Source: Chitinophagaceae bacterium
Lineage (GTDB): Bacteria > Bacteroidota > Bacteroidia > Chitinophagales > Chitinophagaceae
DNA length: 64,000 bases
Direction: 5' to 3'
NCBI GenBank assembly: GCA_016703625.1
Contig: JADJBP010000001.1
Span: 248,001 to 312,000, forward strand
Under the pieces are notes generated by a model. The model was not told the origin of the DNA. It saw nothing but the letters and a program-made list of their open reading frames with translations, and did no database searches. A program made the position numbers and the translations under genes. Below are positions 1 to 8,919 of the stretch, piece after piece. Position 1 is the stretch's first letter; each line of letters starts with the position of its first letter.

Positions 1-447
1 GCGGTCGAGGCCGCTCTCAACTGTTTTCCTGGCAACCTCATCCGTTAAGTAATGGGCATTGGTTGATGTGGCTGTATAAATTTTTTTACCGGCCGCGTAT
101 TTTACCATCTCCAGGAAATCAGGATTCAGGTAGGGTTCTCCCTGGAAATAAAAAATGAGGTACAACAGTTCTTTATGGATATCATCAATGGTACGTTTAA
201 ACAGATCGTTTTGGAGCATGCCCGTAGGGCGGGTGAATTGTCTTAAACCACTGGGGCACTCAGGACAACGCAGGTTACAGCTGGTGGTAGGTTCAAAAGA
301 AACGGAAACCGGGTAACCCCATTGCACAGGCCTGTTCAGGATACGGCTGATGTAAAAACTGCCCATTACCTTACTTCCATTGATGAACCGCCTGAAGGTG
401 AGTTTGCTTAATAAATTTCTGCTATCGTTCCAGTTGAATTTGGGCAT
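1..447 (-). CDS. Radical SAM protein, N-terminal part (runs off left edge)
   Basis: The reading frame is open from an ATG at 447 to the window edge, giving 149 residues. Around residue 50 it holds CNLRCPEC, the CxxxCxxC-type cluster-binding motif of radical SAM enzymes, which bind a 4Fe-4S cluster and cleave S-adenosylmethionine. Further on, FYFQGEPYLNPDF resembles the GGEP/GEP motif that contacts SAM. The general look is of a SPASM-type radical SAM protein, but the C-terminal half that would hold auxiliary cysteines is outside the window, so the substrate is unknown. It lies downstream of the lytic transglycosylase on the same strand. Confidence 0.85.
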   Translation of the reverse strand, partial: MPKFNWNDSRNLLSKLTFRRFINGSKVMGSFYISRILNRPVQWGYPVSVSFEPTTSCNLRCPECPSGLRQFTRPTGMLQNDLFKRTIDDIHKELLYLIFYFQGEPYLNPDFLEMVKYAAGKKIYTATSTNAHYLTDEVARKTVESGLDR

Positions 448-529
448 AGGCAAAGGTAAGCCGAATGGAAGTTAATTGAAGGGATCAACTTCATGTTATT
501 GCCTGTTGTGCCAGTGTAAAACGTTAAAA

Positions 530-1435
530 TTATTGGAGTCTTTCTGCAGCAGTAGTTTCCCCGGTAATTTGGCCATCTGTATTATCAACCTTTATTTTAA
601 CCGGTGAAAACTGAAGGGTATTGTTTTTAAATTTTTCGTAATTATGAAAGATCACATTAAGGGCTATAAAATTCATCACATAAGACCTTGTTTCGGCCGG
701 AAGCTGATCTTTGATATCCCAAAAATCCGGATCAGCCTTCCCGGTCTTTTTCATGGCTGCCCACACATTGCCAATACCCCAGTTGTAACTGGCTACCATC
801 AATAACAGGTTATCATCCAGGTTTTTGCTGCGGTCCTTTAAATAACGGGCAGCTGCATACGTTGATTTATTAAAATTCTTTCTGTCGTCCCTGGCAGGTG
901 CTGTTTTTGCGGTTGTTTTTTTACCTGCTTTATTTTTTACCTGCTTACCTTTTACCTGCTTATTTTGTTTTGGAACATATTTCAATCCATATTCCCTGGC
1001 CACATCATCCATGATCTGCCAGTAACCTACTGCCCCGGCCCTGGAAACGGCATTGCCGTTAAAGGCACTTTCTAAAGCCAGCAAAACTTTCAGCTCCTGC
1101 GGCAGGTTGTGTTTATTTAAAACAGCGGTAACTTTCGGAAAGTATTTTTTACTCCGGTTATAGGTACGTATCAGGTAGGCCCTTCTGTTCACCGAAAATT
1201 TTTCGATATACTCCAGTGTATATTCTTCATGGCCGATTAATACTTCAGGAAATACCACATTGGCTTCCAGGGTAACAAACCGGGCATTTTCATTTTTGGA
1301 TAAGGAAGCGGTCAGTTGTTTTTTGGAAGTATCTGTATGGGAATTTGCCCACGTAAAATTACCAAGTACAACTGAAAAAAAAAGTATCCAGGTTGATTTG
1401 GATACTTTAAAATGCAATAATTTTTGTTTAACCAT
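530..1435 (-). CDS. Secreted lytic transglycosylase (SLT domain, MltD-like)
   Basis: 301 residues. The N-terminus is a signal peptide (hydrophobic ILFFSVVLGNFTWA, residues 17-30). The SLT lysozyme-like domain starts near residue 105, with the catalytic glutamate expected at E122 in ALESAFNGNAVSRAGAVGYWQ, followed by YGL and later AARYLKDR and the ASYNWG motif. The family cleaves the MurNAc-GlcNAc bond of peptidoglycan with 1,6-anhydro product. A lysine-rich stretch of about 30 residues is inserted between the catalytic part and the AARYL helix and is encoded by a short DNA repeat. No LysM domain is seen. It is divergent from the M1 peptidase at 1572. Confidence 0.9.
   Translation of the reverse strand: MVKQKLLHFKVSKSTWILFFSVVLGNFTWANSHTDTSKKQLTASLSKNENARFVTLEANVVFPEVLIGHEEYTLEYIEKFSVNRRAYLIRTYNRSKKYFPKVTAVLNKHNLPQELKVLLALESAFNGNAVSRAGAVGYWQIMDDVAREYGLKYVPKQNKQVKGKQVKNKAGKKTTAKTAPARDDRKNFNKSTYAAARYLKDRSKNLDDNLLLMVASYNWGIGNVWAAMKKTGKADPDFWDIKDQLPAETRSYVMNFIALNVIFHNYEKFKNNTLQFSPVKIKVDNTDGQITGETTAAERLQ
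919..963. repeat. In-gene minisatellite, about three copies of TTTACCTGCTTA
   Basis: Three imperfect copies of a unit close to TTTACCTGCTTA, with variable T runs between them, lie inside the lytic transglycosylase gene. They encode the Lys/Gln/Val-rich insert (KQVKGKQVKNKAGKK). The insert is in frame, so copy number could vary without destroying the enzyme if it changes in multiples of three bases. Confidence 0.6.
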
Positions 1436-1571
1436 GCTTAATTACATTTTCATTGGGGGTACAGAATTAACAACGGGTAGATATAAAACGGCATGCTTTT
1501 AATATTATTGCCCTTTCACAAATTTTTGGGAACTTTAATTTTCATAATTATAGATACTGTTGCTTTCAAAA

Positions 1572-3532
1572 ATGTTACATATGCGTATTATTTTTATTTA
1601 TGTGTTGCTCTTTTCAGTAAAGCTATCAGCACAAATACCGGTTGATGATTGTAAACAGGTAACTGATATTGCATTGGCCGAGCAATTGGCACATCAGCGG
1701 ATCGTGGAAGGAACTTACAATATCCTGGGTAATACTTCAGCAAGCAATAATTTTGATGTTACTTATTACCGCTGCGAATGGGAAGTCAACCCGGCAGTAA
1801 GATTTATCAGCGGAAAGGTTACCGTTTATTTTTTTATTACAACCGGCACCGGTAATATCCAGCTCGACCTGATGAATCCATTGATCGTTGATAGTGTTAA
1901 GCAACGGAACCAGGTACTTGTAAAACAACATACCAGCAATACGCTAACGGTTAATTTTAGTTCGCCGATAAATGCCGGTGTGCTGGATTCAATATCTATT
2001 TATTACCGCGGGGTTCCGCCCAATACCGGCTTTGGGTCATTTATCCAGGATCAGCACCTGGGCATTCCTGTTATGTGGAGTCTGAGTGAACCTTATGGCA
2101 GCCGCGACTGGTGGCCGTGTAAGAACGGGCTGGATGATAAAGCAGATTCCATTGATATTTATATCACATCACCGGCGCAATACCGGGCTGCATCAAACGG
2201 GTTATTGCAAAGCGAAACACTCATCGCCGGCAATACCCAAAAAGTTACACATTGGAAACACCGCTATCCCATTGCAACTTATTTAATGTGCTTTGCAGTT
2301 ACCAATTATGTGGTTTTTAATAATTCGGTTCAGTTGGGCAATATTACCCTGCCCATGCAAACCCATTGTTATCCCGAAAGTCTTACCGCATTCCAGAACG
2401 GCACACAGAATACTTTAAATGCCATACAGTTGTTTCACAACACATTTGGTGACTATCCTTTTATTAAAGAAAAATACGGGCATGTTCAGTTTGGCTGGGG
2501 CGGCGGGATGGAGCACCAGACCGCATCCTTTATGGTGTCATTGAACGAAAGCCTGGTGGCACATGAACTGGGGCACCAGTGGTTTGGAGATAAAATAACC
2601 TGTGCAAGCTGGGAAGATATCTGGCTTAATGAAGGTTTTGCAACATTTCTTGCAGCTTTTTATATGGAAGATAAATATCCTGCCAATAAAATTGCGGCAA
2701 GAAAAAGTGTGATCAACAATATCACTTCGGCAACCGGCGGATCGGTATGGGTGGATGATACGACCAGTGTAGGCCGTATCTTTTCGGGCAGGCTCAGTTA
2801 TAACAAAGGTTCTTACCTGTTGTATATGCTGCGCTGGAAACTGGGTGATGCTGTTTTCTTCAATGCGTTGCGCAGCTACCTGTTGGACCCGCAACTGGCT
2901 TATGGTTTTGCCAATACCAATGACCTGGTGCATCACCTGGAGCAGGCCAGCGGACAAAACCTGGCAGAATTTTTTAAAGACTGGTTCAAAGGACAGGGTT
3001 ATCCAACCTATAATGTACAATGGACACCGGTTGGCAGCCAACACGTGAATATTAAAATGAATCAAACCACGTCGCATACATCAGTTGATTTTTTTGAACT
3101 GCCTGTTGCACTTACATTTAAAAATGCCACACAGGAAAAAACCATTGTGGTTGATAATAAAACCAATGGTGAAACCTTTTTCCGGAATATTGGGTTTATA
3201 GCTGATACGGTTTTAATAGACCCGGAGTACTGGCTGGTTACAAAAAACAATGTTTCATCAAAAGTGCCGGATGCCGTTGCAGGACAAAATATAGTACAGG
3301 TTTTTCCCAATCCCATTAAAGATCATTTTTCGGTTTACATGCGTAAAATGGCATCTGCTTCTGCAAACATCAATCTATACAATGCTGGCGGGCAACTGGT
3401 TTATACAAAAAATATTGTGCTTACAAACGGATCGGAATACCTGGATGTGCCTTCGAAGCACCTGCCTGCCGGTACCTATTTTTAAGGATCAATGCCGGTG
3501 ATTTTAAGTATGTAAAAAAACTGGCCAGGTAG
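1572..3532 (+). CDS. M1 family metallopeptidase with T9SS sorting domain (frameshift near the end)
   Basis: A zinc aminopeptidase of the gluzincin M1 family. The HELGHQW zinc motif with the third ligand in WLNEGFATF is present near residue 331, and GGMEHQ stands in the place of the GxMEN exopeptidase motif. A signal peptide (IIFIYVLLFSVKLSAQ) precedes an N-terminal beta domain. The C-terminus begins VFPNPIKDHFSVYM, a type A T9SS sorting domain, so the protein is probably secreted or surface-attached. The frame stops at 3485 after PAGTYF. One extra T in the TTTTT run at 3478-3483 would restore LRINAGDFKYVKKLAR and a stop at 3532, the normal end of such a domain. Start could be TTG 1560, ATG 1572 or ATG 1581; the signal peptide fits the last two. 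Confidence 0.9.
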
Positions 3533-3622
3533 TCATTCATTTATGAAAACTTTACCATGTTCATAAAAGCAGTTGTTGTTAATTTGTAACAGAACTGCCA
3601 TTTAAAATGCGGCACCCAAACC

Positions 3623-4387
3623 TTGGCAAAAAGAAAGAAAAGTATTTTCCGATCCATTTTTATACCCGTAATACTGCTTGCCGGAATTGCTGCTGCTGTT
3701 TATTATATAAACGCTTATCTAAGCCGGCCTGCATTTGTACGATACCCGGCATTTGGCATTGACCTGCCTGTTAATTACCCCATTCATGGAATTGATGTAA
3801 GCCGCTACCAGCATAATATTGACTGGAAAGCGGTTAAAGCCATGGAAGACAAAAACATAAAGATCGGGTTTGCATTTATCAAGGCAACCGAAGGGCTTGG
3901 CAGGGTTGATATTGGATTCAGGAAAAACTGGTTCAATGCAAAAAAGGCTTTAATGCCCAGGGGAGCGTATCATTTTTTTATCAGCAGTAAGAGTGGCAAA
4001 GCACAGGCGGAAAATTTTATCGAAACTGTTAACCTGGATAAAGGGGACCTGCCGCCGGTACTGGATATTGAATCAACCAACGGGGCATCCGTAACTGATA
4101 TTCAGCAAAGAGCTAAAGACTGGTTGCAGGTGATTGAAAAGCATTATAAAGTAAAACCGATCATCTATACCAATATTGATTTTTACAGTAATTTTTTAGA
4201 TGGACATTTTGATGATTACCCTTTATGGGTTGCCCATTATTATGTAAAAGATAAACCCCGTATCGATCGAAACTGGATCATGTGGCAGCACAACGAAAAA
4301 GGCCGGGTGAACGGTATTGACAGTTTTGTAGATTTTAATGTGTTTAACGGCGACAGCGCTGCTTTTAAAAAGCTGCTTACAAAATAA
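3623..4387 (+). CDS. GH25 family lysozyme (muramidase)
   Basis: 254 residues. After a basic N-terminus there is one membrane anchor (residues 12-30, FIPVILLAGIAAAVYYI), then a GH25 barrel: HGIDVSRYQ with the first acidic residue at D58, FAFIKATEG with E90, and the catalytic pair in PPVLDIE (D148/E150). The family hydrolyses the beta-1,4 bond between MurNAc and GlcNAc. The anchored form suggests a periplasmic or outer-face cell-wall hydrolase. The start is TTG at 3623; no in-frame ATG exists nearby, and the ATG at 3607 is in another frame, so a lost base upstream is possible. Confidence 0.88.
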   Translation: MAKRKKSIFRSIFIPVILLAGIAAAVYYINAYLSRPAFVRYPAFGIDLPVNYPIHGIDVSRYQHNIDWKAVKAMEDKNIKIGFAFIKATEGLGRVDIGFRKNWFNAKKALMPRGAYHFFISSKSGKAQAENFIETVNLDKGDLPPVLDIESTNGASVTDIQQRAKDWLQVIEKHYKVKPIIYTNIDFYSNFLDGHFDDYPLWVAHYYVKDKPRIDRNWIMWQHNEKGRVNGIDSFVDFNVFNGDSAAFKKLLTK

Positions 4388-4423
4388 AAAAGCCCCATCT
4401 ATTTTTATTAATTTTATCAAACC

Positions 4424-4448
4424 TCATAACCCCCCATTAGGGGATGGG
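4424..4448. repeat. Short CCCC/GGGG intergenic repeat (related to 8920-9037)
   Basis: The sequence reads ATAACCCCCCATTAGGGGATGGG and sits between the lysozyme and the small membrane gene. It resembles the CCCTAACCCCCTAAAGGG-like motif found twice in the gap at 8920-9037. No function is assigned; it looks like a scattered intergenic repeat. Confidence 0.4.
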
Positions 4449-4454
4449 CGTACA

Positions 4455-4673
4455 ATGGGGATGGAAGACGAAACAAGGGAATTCCTGGTCAGGATATTAA
4501 ATACAGTAGCTATTGTATTGGTATGGATGATGACAAATGTTTTTATTGGAATTTATAAGGGCTATGCTTTTTTTGAAAATAAGCCGGGCTGGGCAAATTA
4601 TGTATATTATGTTTTCCTGGTAGTGAGTTTCGTTTTTCTCATCATTCACCTGAAACGTAAATGGAAATTATAA
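4455..4673 (+). CDS. Small two-helix membrane protein
   Basis: 72 residues from the ATG at 4455 (ATG 4461 is also possible). Two hydrophobic segments, ILNTVAIVLVWMMTNVFIGIY-like and YVYYVFLVVSFVFLIIHL, flank a short polar loop with a PGWANY motif, and the end is basic (KRKWKL). It resembles short uncharacterised inner-membrane proteins I associate with Chitinophagaceae genomes. The longer open frame starting at 4338 runs through intergenic repeat and the end of the lysozyme gene and is not convincing. Function unknown. Confidence 0.65.
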   Translation: MGMEDETREFLVRILNTVAIVLVWMMTNVFIGIYKGYAFFENKPGWANYVYYVFLVVSFVFLIIHLKRKWKL

Positions 4674-4700
4674 TGACAAATGACTCAATGACTAGTTTTA

Positions 4701-5151
4701 CTAACTGCTATGATCTGCCACGATCACCCACCTGTTCTTTACTTTTTTTAAACAACAGTGTAAAATGCCCGCCCACATCACCAATGCTGCGTGTTAAATG
4801 CCATTTGCCCACTACAAAAAAATACATCACCGATAACCTTTTTACTTCCAGGATATCAAATTTGAGTTTGCCCATGGCCGCGGTATCCGGGTAACCATTT
4901 TTATAATTATTCAAAGTGTTTTGCCAGCCATAGGTAACGCCGCTTTTACCAATGAACATTAAAGAATCGCTTTGCCAGTATGTGCCCATGAATTGTTCAA
5001 GATCTCCTGTATTCCAGGCTAATCGCTGTTCTTCAAGCAGGGCAAGGATTTTTTGCTCATCCCCGCCTGGCGTACGGGCAGGTTTAGTTTGAGCTGCTGC
5101 GGATAAACAAAATAAAATTGCAATTATGAAAACCGGAATGATCTTTCCCAT
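4701..5151 (-). CDS. Secreted DUF4440 / SnoaL-like (NTF2-fold) protein (frameshift)
   Basis: About 150 residues with a signal peptide (IIPVFIIAILFCLSAAAQ) and a DUF4440 NTF2-like domain: EEQRLAWNTGDLEQFMGTYW, then DSLMFIG, and WHLTR. As read, the frame ends at 4708 with an atypical tail (KEQVGDRGRS). Removing one A from the seven-A run near 4743 gives NRWVIVADHSS, the usual end of this family, with a stop at 4701-4703. Members are thought to bind small hydrophobic ligands or act as isomerases, but the substrate here is unknown. Convergent with the small membrane gene. Confidence 0.78.
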
Positions 5152-5230
5152 ATAATTTAGTTTGAACTATAAATATAAATGATCCAACACTATTTAACCA
5201 ATTAACGGAAGCCAATTAACGGGATTACCC

Positions 5231-5620
5231 TTAATGCTTATGATGCGGAGATGAACACTTACTCCGGTGACAAAGCCGGTAATTGTAAAAGTGTGCACTG
5301 ATGATGCAAATCACAGCGATCACCAAAAGCAGGATTTCATACTGAACAAAAAACTGTTTCAGCACCAGGAAGATAAAGCCAACACTGAAAATTAAAACAG
5401 GCACAACAGAACGGTGATGTTTTACAAAACCATGAAACAGGGAATAGGAACCCACAACAAAGGCCAATACGATCATGCCCCATTCAAAAAATACATTATG
5501 AATGATATTGATACCGAAAATGGGTAAGGTACTCATCAGAACAGGCAGTAAAGCGCAGTGAATTGCACAGATTATTGAAGTTCCAATGCCCAGGGCATCC
5601 CAGTTTAATTTAATATTCAT
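5231..5620 (-). CDS. MerC domain-containing membrane protein
   Basis: 129 residues with four predicted membrane helices and a cysteine-histidine pair in SIICAIHCALLP (C19, H22, C23) in the first helix, typical of MerC-domain proteins. The tail is rich in His and Cys (CHRSKCSSPHHKH), suggesting metal binding. MerC proteins of mer operons move mercuric ions, but Bacteroidota homologues outside mer operons are more likely general metal transporters (inference). No merR, merA or merP is nearby. The promoter carries a perfect palindrome (5647-5667), and a Fur-family regulator is 1 kb away, pointing to metal-responsive control. Confidence 0.82.
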   Translation of the reverse strand: MNIKLNWDALGIGTSIICAIHCALLPVLMSTLPIFGINIIHNVFFEWGMIVLAFVVGSYSLFHGFVKHHRSVVPVLIFSVGFIFLVLKQFFVQYEILLLVIAVICIISAHFYNYRLCHRSKCSSPHHKH

Positions 5621-5634
5621 AATTCAATTGGGCA

Positions 5635-5667
5635 CAAAGTTAAGATATTTGCAATAATGTTGCAAAT
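5635..5667 (-). promoter_or_regulatory. merC promoter with 21-bp palindromic operator
   Basis: On the minus strand the -7 box TAACTTTG (5635-5642) fits the Bacteroidota consensus TAnnTTTG. Upstream lies ATTTGCAA-5-TTGCAAAT (5647-5667), a perfect 8-bp inverted repeat whose far arm contains a TTTG that can serve as the -33 box, about 20 bp from the -7 box. A dimeric repressor bound here would block polymerase. The likely regulator is the Fur-family protein at 6681 (inference from proximity). The palindrome ends 27 bp before the MerC start codon. Confidence 0.6.
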
Positions 5668-5775
5668 TATATCCTTAGGTCGCCAAAATTGTGGGTGTCG
5701 AGTCGCTCGTTGGTTATTAAAAAATCTTTAAACTCAAATACCTCGTTGTGACCTGATTGCTAATCGAAAGGAGCG

Positions 5776-5783
5776 TAAATTTG
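5776..5783 (+). promoter_or_regulatory. Candidate -7 box of the SCO gene
   Basis: TAAATTTG matches the Bacteroidota -7 consensus TAnnTTTG and lies 16 bp before the SCO ATG. A clear -33 TTTG at the usual distance was not found, so this is tentative. Confidence 0.35.
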
Positions 5784-5799
5784 CCGCAAATAATTTGAT

Positions 5800-6537
5800 A
5801 TGGGTAAGCGGATCCTGTTTTACAGTAGTTTTTTTGTGGTGCTGATCGTGGCTTTTTTATACTTTGTTTACAAGGATGAAGATTTGACAAGATCACTGTT
5901 GCCGGTCATTAATGATAATGTTCAAAACTTTTCCTTTACCAGCCAGGATGGAAAAACGATCACGGAAAATAATGTTGATGGTAAAGTGTATGTAGCTGAA
6001 TATTTTTTTACAACCTGCAAAGGCATTTGTCCAAAGATGAATGCCAATATGCGGCGGGTGTTCGATAAGTATAAGGACGAACCCAACTTTTTGATACTCT
6101 CGCATACCTGCATGCCCGAGACGGATTCGGTTCCGGTACTCAAAGCCTATGAAACAAAAATGATCAATGGCGTGCTGGATAAGCATGAGGATGGTTCTTA
6201 TGAAATTGAGTACGATTCAATACATCAAAAGTCAAAAGTCAAAAGTCAAAATCCAAACTGGTATTTTGTTACCGGGGATAAGGCGCAGCTTTACAAAATG
6301 GCCCGGGAGAGTTATAAGATCGACAACAATAAACCCGACAGCACACAGAACATGGCCGACCAGTTTATTCATACCCAGTTTTTTGCTTTGGTAGATAACC
6401 AGCGCAGGGTAAGGGGCATCTACGACGGGCTGAATGAAGCCGAGATGCAGAAACTTTTAAAAGACATTAAAGGATTGCTGAAAGAAAAAGTTACCACCAA
6501 AAGATTTATGAACGGATTCAGTAATAATCCCAACTAG
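5800..6537 (+). CDS. SCO1/SenC family copper chaperone-like protein
   Basis: 245 residues: N-terminal membrane anchor (residues 6-23), then a thioredoxin fold with the SCO motif TTCKGICPKM (C73 and C77) and a candidate third ligand histidine in ADQFIHTQFF. SCO proteins deliver copper to the CuA site of cytochrome c oxidase or act as thiol-disulfide reductants; no oxidase gene is in the window. Between the fold's second half and the YDSIHQ region there is an insert made by a 7-bp DNA repeat (KSKVKSQ). It is divergent from MerC and followed by the Fur-family gene, which fits a metal-handling neighbourhood. Confidence 0.88.
   Translation: MGKRILFYSSFFVVLIVAFLYFVYKDEDLTRSLLPVINDNVQNFSFTSQDGKTITENNVDGKVYVAEYFFTTCKGICPKMNANMRRVFDKYKDEPNFLILSHTCMPETDSVPVLKAYETKMINGVLDKHEDGSYEIEYDSIHQKSKVKSQNPNWYFVTGDKAQLYKMARESYKIDNNKPDSTQNMADQFIHTQFFALVDNQRRVRGIYDGLNEAEMQKLLKDIKGLLKEKVTTKRFMNGFSNNPN
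6225..6251. repeat. Tandem 7-bp repeat TCAAAAG inside the SCO gene
   Basis: Three full copies of TCAAAAG plus a partial fourth lie in the coding sequence and read as QKSKVKSQN. Three 7-bp units make 21 bp, so the expansion keeps frame, while gain or loss of a single unit would break the gene. Confidence 0.75.
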
Positions 6538-6541
6538 GTTT

Positions 6542-6647
6542 GTAATTAGTCGGTAGTAATTAGTCAGGAGTCATTATTCAGGAGTATGAGAATGCGAAGT
6601 ACTGATTTCCGCAAACTCCAAATTCCCGACTCAGGTTTCCCGACTCA
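6542..6647. repeat. Intergenic direct repeats with 14-bp spacing
   Basis: Between the SCO and Fur-family genes three short direct repeats occur in pairs, each 14 bp apart: GTAATTAGTC (6542, 6556), CAGGAGT (6565, 6579) and TTCCCGACTCA (6623, 6637). The GACTC/GAGTC words are mutually complementary, so the two halves could also pair. No gene is present here. Confidence 0.6.
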
Positions 6648-6680
6648 TGTTCACATTCTTTTTTTAACTTTACAAAAATC

Positions 6681-7094
6681 ATGGATACATTACTCGATAT
6701 ACTGAAAAAGAACCAGCTAAGCGTAACAGAAGGGCGTAAGAAGATCCTTGAACTGTTTGTGAACAGCCCGGGCGCACTGGCACATGCCGATATTGAAAAA
6801 AGTACCGATGCCGGTTTTGACAGGGTAACCGTTTACAGAACACTCCAGACATTTGTGGAAAAAGGGATCATCCATAATATTCCAACAACCGACAATTCTA
6901 TTTTATACGCTTTGTGCAAAGACAATTGCGAAGCAGGCCACCACCACGATAACCATGTGCATTTTATCTGCGATGTTTGTGATAAAACGATCTGCCTGGA
7001 TAATGTCTCCATACCTGAAGTAAAACTCCCTAAAGGATTTATGCAGAACCAAATTGATTTGGTGATCAGCGGAGTTTGTGATGAGTGTAAATAG
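6681..7094 (+). CDS. Fur/Zur family transcriptional regulator
   Basis: 137 residues. A winged-helix N-terminal domain (ADIEKSTDAGFDRVTVYRTL, residues 36-55) is followed by the dimer/metal domain with HHHDNHVHFICDVC (His 87-94, C97, C100) and a second CxxC in GVCDEC (C133, C136), which together make the structural zinc site and a His-rich sensory site. The family represses metal-uptake or stress genes when loaded with Fe, Zn, Mn or Ni. The fourfold cysteine set and neighbouring MerC suggest a Zur-like zinc sensor, though iron or other sensing cannot be excluded. The palindrome at 5647 is a plausible target. Confidence 0.88.
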   Translation: MDTLLDILKKNQLSVTEGRKKILELFVNSPGALAHADIEKSTDAGFDRVTVYRTLQTFVEKGIIHNIPTTDNSILYALCKDNCEAGHHHDNHVHFICDVCDKTICLDNVSIPEVKLPKGFMQNQIDLVISGVCDECK

Positions 7095-7104
7095 CCAAAG
7101 TTTT

Positions 7105-7117
7105 GAGTCTAAGACTC
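7105..7117. repeat. Small inverted repeat after the Fur gene
   Basis: GAGTCT-A-AGACTC, a perfect 6-bp inverted repeat, lies ten bases after the Fur-family stop codon. There is no T run after it, so it is not a standard terminator. The rest of the gap to 7203 shows nothing recognisable. Confidence 0.35.
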
Positions 7118-7203
7118 GAGACCAAATCATCCTTGCCAGAGACGAGGACGAATAAAAGATCTACCTGTTATAACAATCTGTGAAATCCAATAAATCAAAA
7201 CAA

Positions 7204-8918
7204 TCAGCGATTCATTTCTGATCTGACAAACTCCATCAGCACTTTTATTTTATCCGGGCTAAAATCAAATTTCAATCCTGCCGTTTCGAAAAGTTGTGGT
7301 AAAGTTTTTGTGCCACCGAGAGCAAGTGCATTACAATAATTGTCCATCGCCAATTGCTTATTTTCTTTATACTGCATCCACATGCCAATGGCTCCCAATT
7401 GCGCAATGCCATATTCAATATAATAAAAAGGCACTTCAAATAAATGCAACTGGCGCTGCCAGCCATTGCTGCGGTAGGTTTCCAGCCCGCTGTAATCGAT
7501 CACATCATCCTGGAATTCTTTCAGTATCTCATTCCAGGTTACCCTTCGTTCTTCATGTGTATGCACCGGGTGCTCATAGATCCAGTGCTGGAATTTATCA
7601 ATGATGGCGATCCAGGGAAAGATGGTGATCACTCTTTCAAGCTGATGTGCTTTAGCTCTTTTCAGATCTGTTGCATCTGTAAAAAAATGTTTCCCATTCA
7701 TCCATGCTAAACAGTTCCATTGCCATGCTGGCCACTTCGGCAATTTCCATGGGATAATCTTTAAACCCATTCAGCTCTAAAGGATGCGCCAGGAAAGAAT
7801 GAACGGCATGCCCGCCTTCGTGCAGCATGGTGGTTACATCATGCATCTGCCCGGCAGCATTCATAAAAATAAAGGGTGCGCCGCTTTCAGCAAGTGGACA
7901 GTTATATCCACCCGGAGCCTTTCCCTTACGGCTTTCCAGGTCCAGGTGTTTAAGTTCCTGCATTTTTTTAAGGCATTCGCCAAAGAATGGACGCAGTTTT
8001 GTAAAACAGGCAATTGACTTTTCGATCAGCTCTTCACTGGTTTTAAAAGGAACTAACGGTTTAATGCCTGCGGGCTCAGCATCAATATCCCATGGTCGCA
8101 ACGTATCCAGCCCGAGCTTATCTTTTTTGTTGGTAGATGATATTCACAAGCGGTAATACATGTTGCTTAACCGCTTCATGAAATTTATAACAGTCTGCTG
8201 CGGTATAATCAAAACGGCCCAGTTCTTTAAAACGGTAATCGCGGTAGTTATCAAAACCGGCATTTAAGGCTTCCCTGTTTCTTTTTTCAATTAGGCTGTC
8301 AAATAATTCATTCAATGCTTCCTTATCAACCAACCTTCTTTCATTTATTTTCCGGTAAACCTCTTCCCTTAATGCCCTGTCGGGATTCTCTAAAAACTTA
8401 GCTGCCTGTTGTAAAGTGTATTCTGTATCATTAACAGTCACTGTTATCTTCCCGGATATAACCCCGAACTGCTGTTGCATTACAGATAGCTCAGCCTGTA
8501 TATGGATATTCTCTTCCCGGAACAGCTCAATGCTTTTACGCATGCTGCGCAGGTAGGTAAAATATTTTTCCTCATCGAGTTCTTTGGCCAGGGGATGATT
8601 CACCAGTTTCTTATTGAGTGCATCAGCATAGGGCTGGATCTTTGGCTGTATTTCCATACAGAAGAAATTAAATGCTTCTTCAAGTGTTTTATTCTCTGTA
8701 TCACAGGTCATTTTTATCTGGCGCCAGCAGGCATCTTCGTTTACCATGGCTTCCAGTTCGCTCTGGTCAAGCAACCATTTTTCAAGATCCGTTATGCTAT
8801 CTATATTTCTTTCAAGCAGGTCTTTAAAAAAAGGTATCAGGCTTTGCCAGCCGGTAACTGTAAAATCTTTGGGAACAAAATGGCGGGGTAGTTTTTGTAT
8901 ATCTGCGGTGTAGTTCAT
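7204..8918 (-). CDS. M3 family oligoendopeptidase (two frameshifts)
   Basis: Three overlapping frames together form one oligoendopeptidase F-like zinc peptidase of about 570 residues, the normal family length. The first (8918-8118) is the N-terminal helical part, the second (ending 7652) has the zinc site HEGGHAVHSF and the downstream EIAEVASMAMELFS, and the third (ending 7204) has the C-terminal VPFYYIEYGIAQLGA substrate region. The breaks lie at the six-T run near 8127 and the seven-A run near 7684. Dropping one base in the latter restores WETFFTDATDLKRA. The enzyme has no signal peptide and probably trims short cytoplasmic peptides. Confidence 0.9.
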
Positions 8919-8919
8919 G

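Noticed and set aside
3540..3567. Hairpin TTTATGAA / TTCATAAA after the M1 peptidase as a terminator
   Set aside because: There is an 8-bp stem but no T run, and the stem is AT-rich, so it is too weak to call.
5231..5620. Mercury resistance operon
   Set aside because: Only MerC is present; there is no merA, merP, merT or merR, so a general metal role is more likely.
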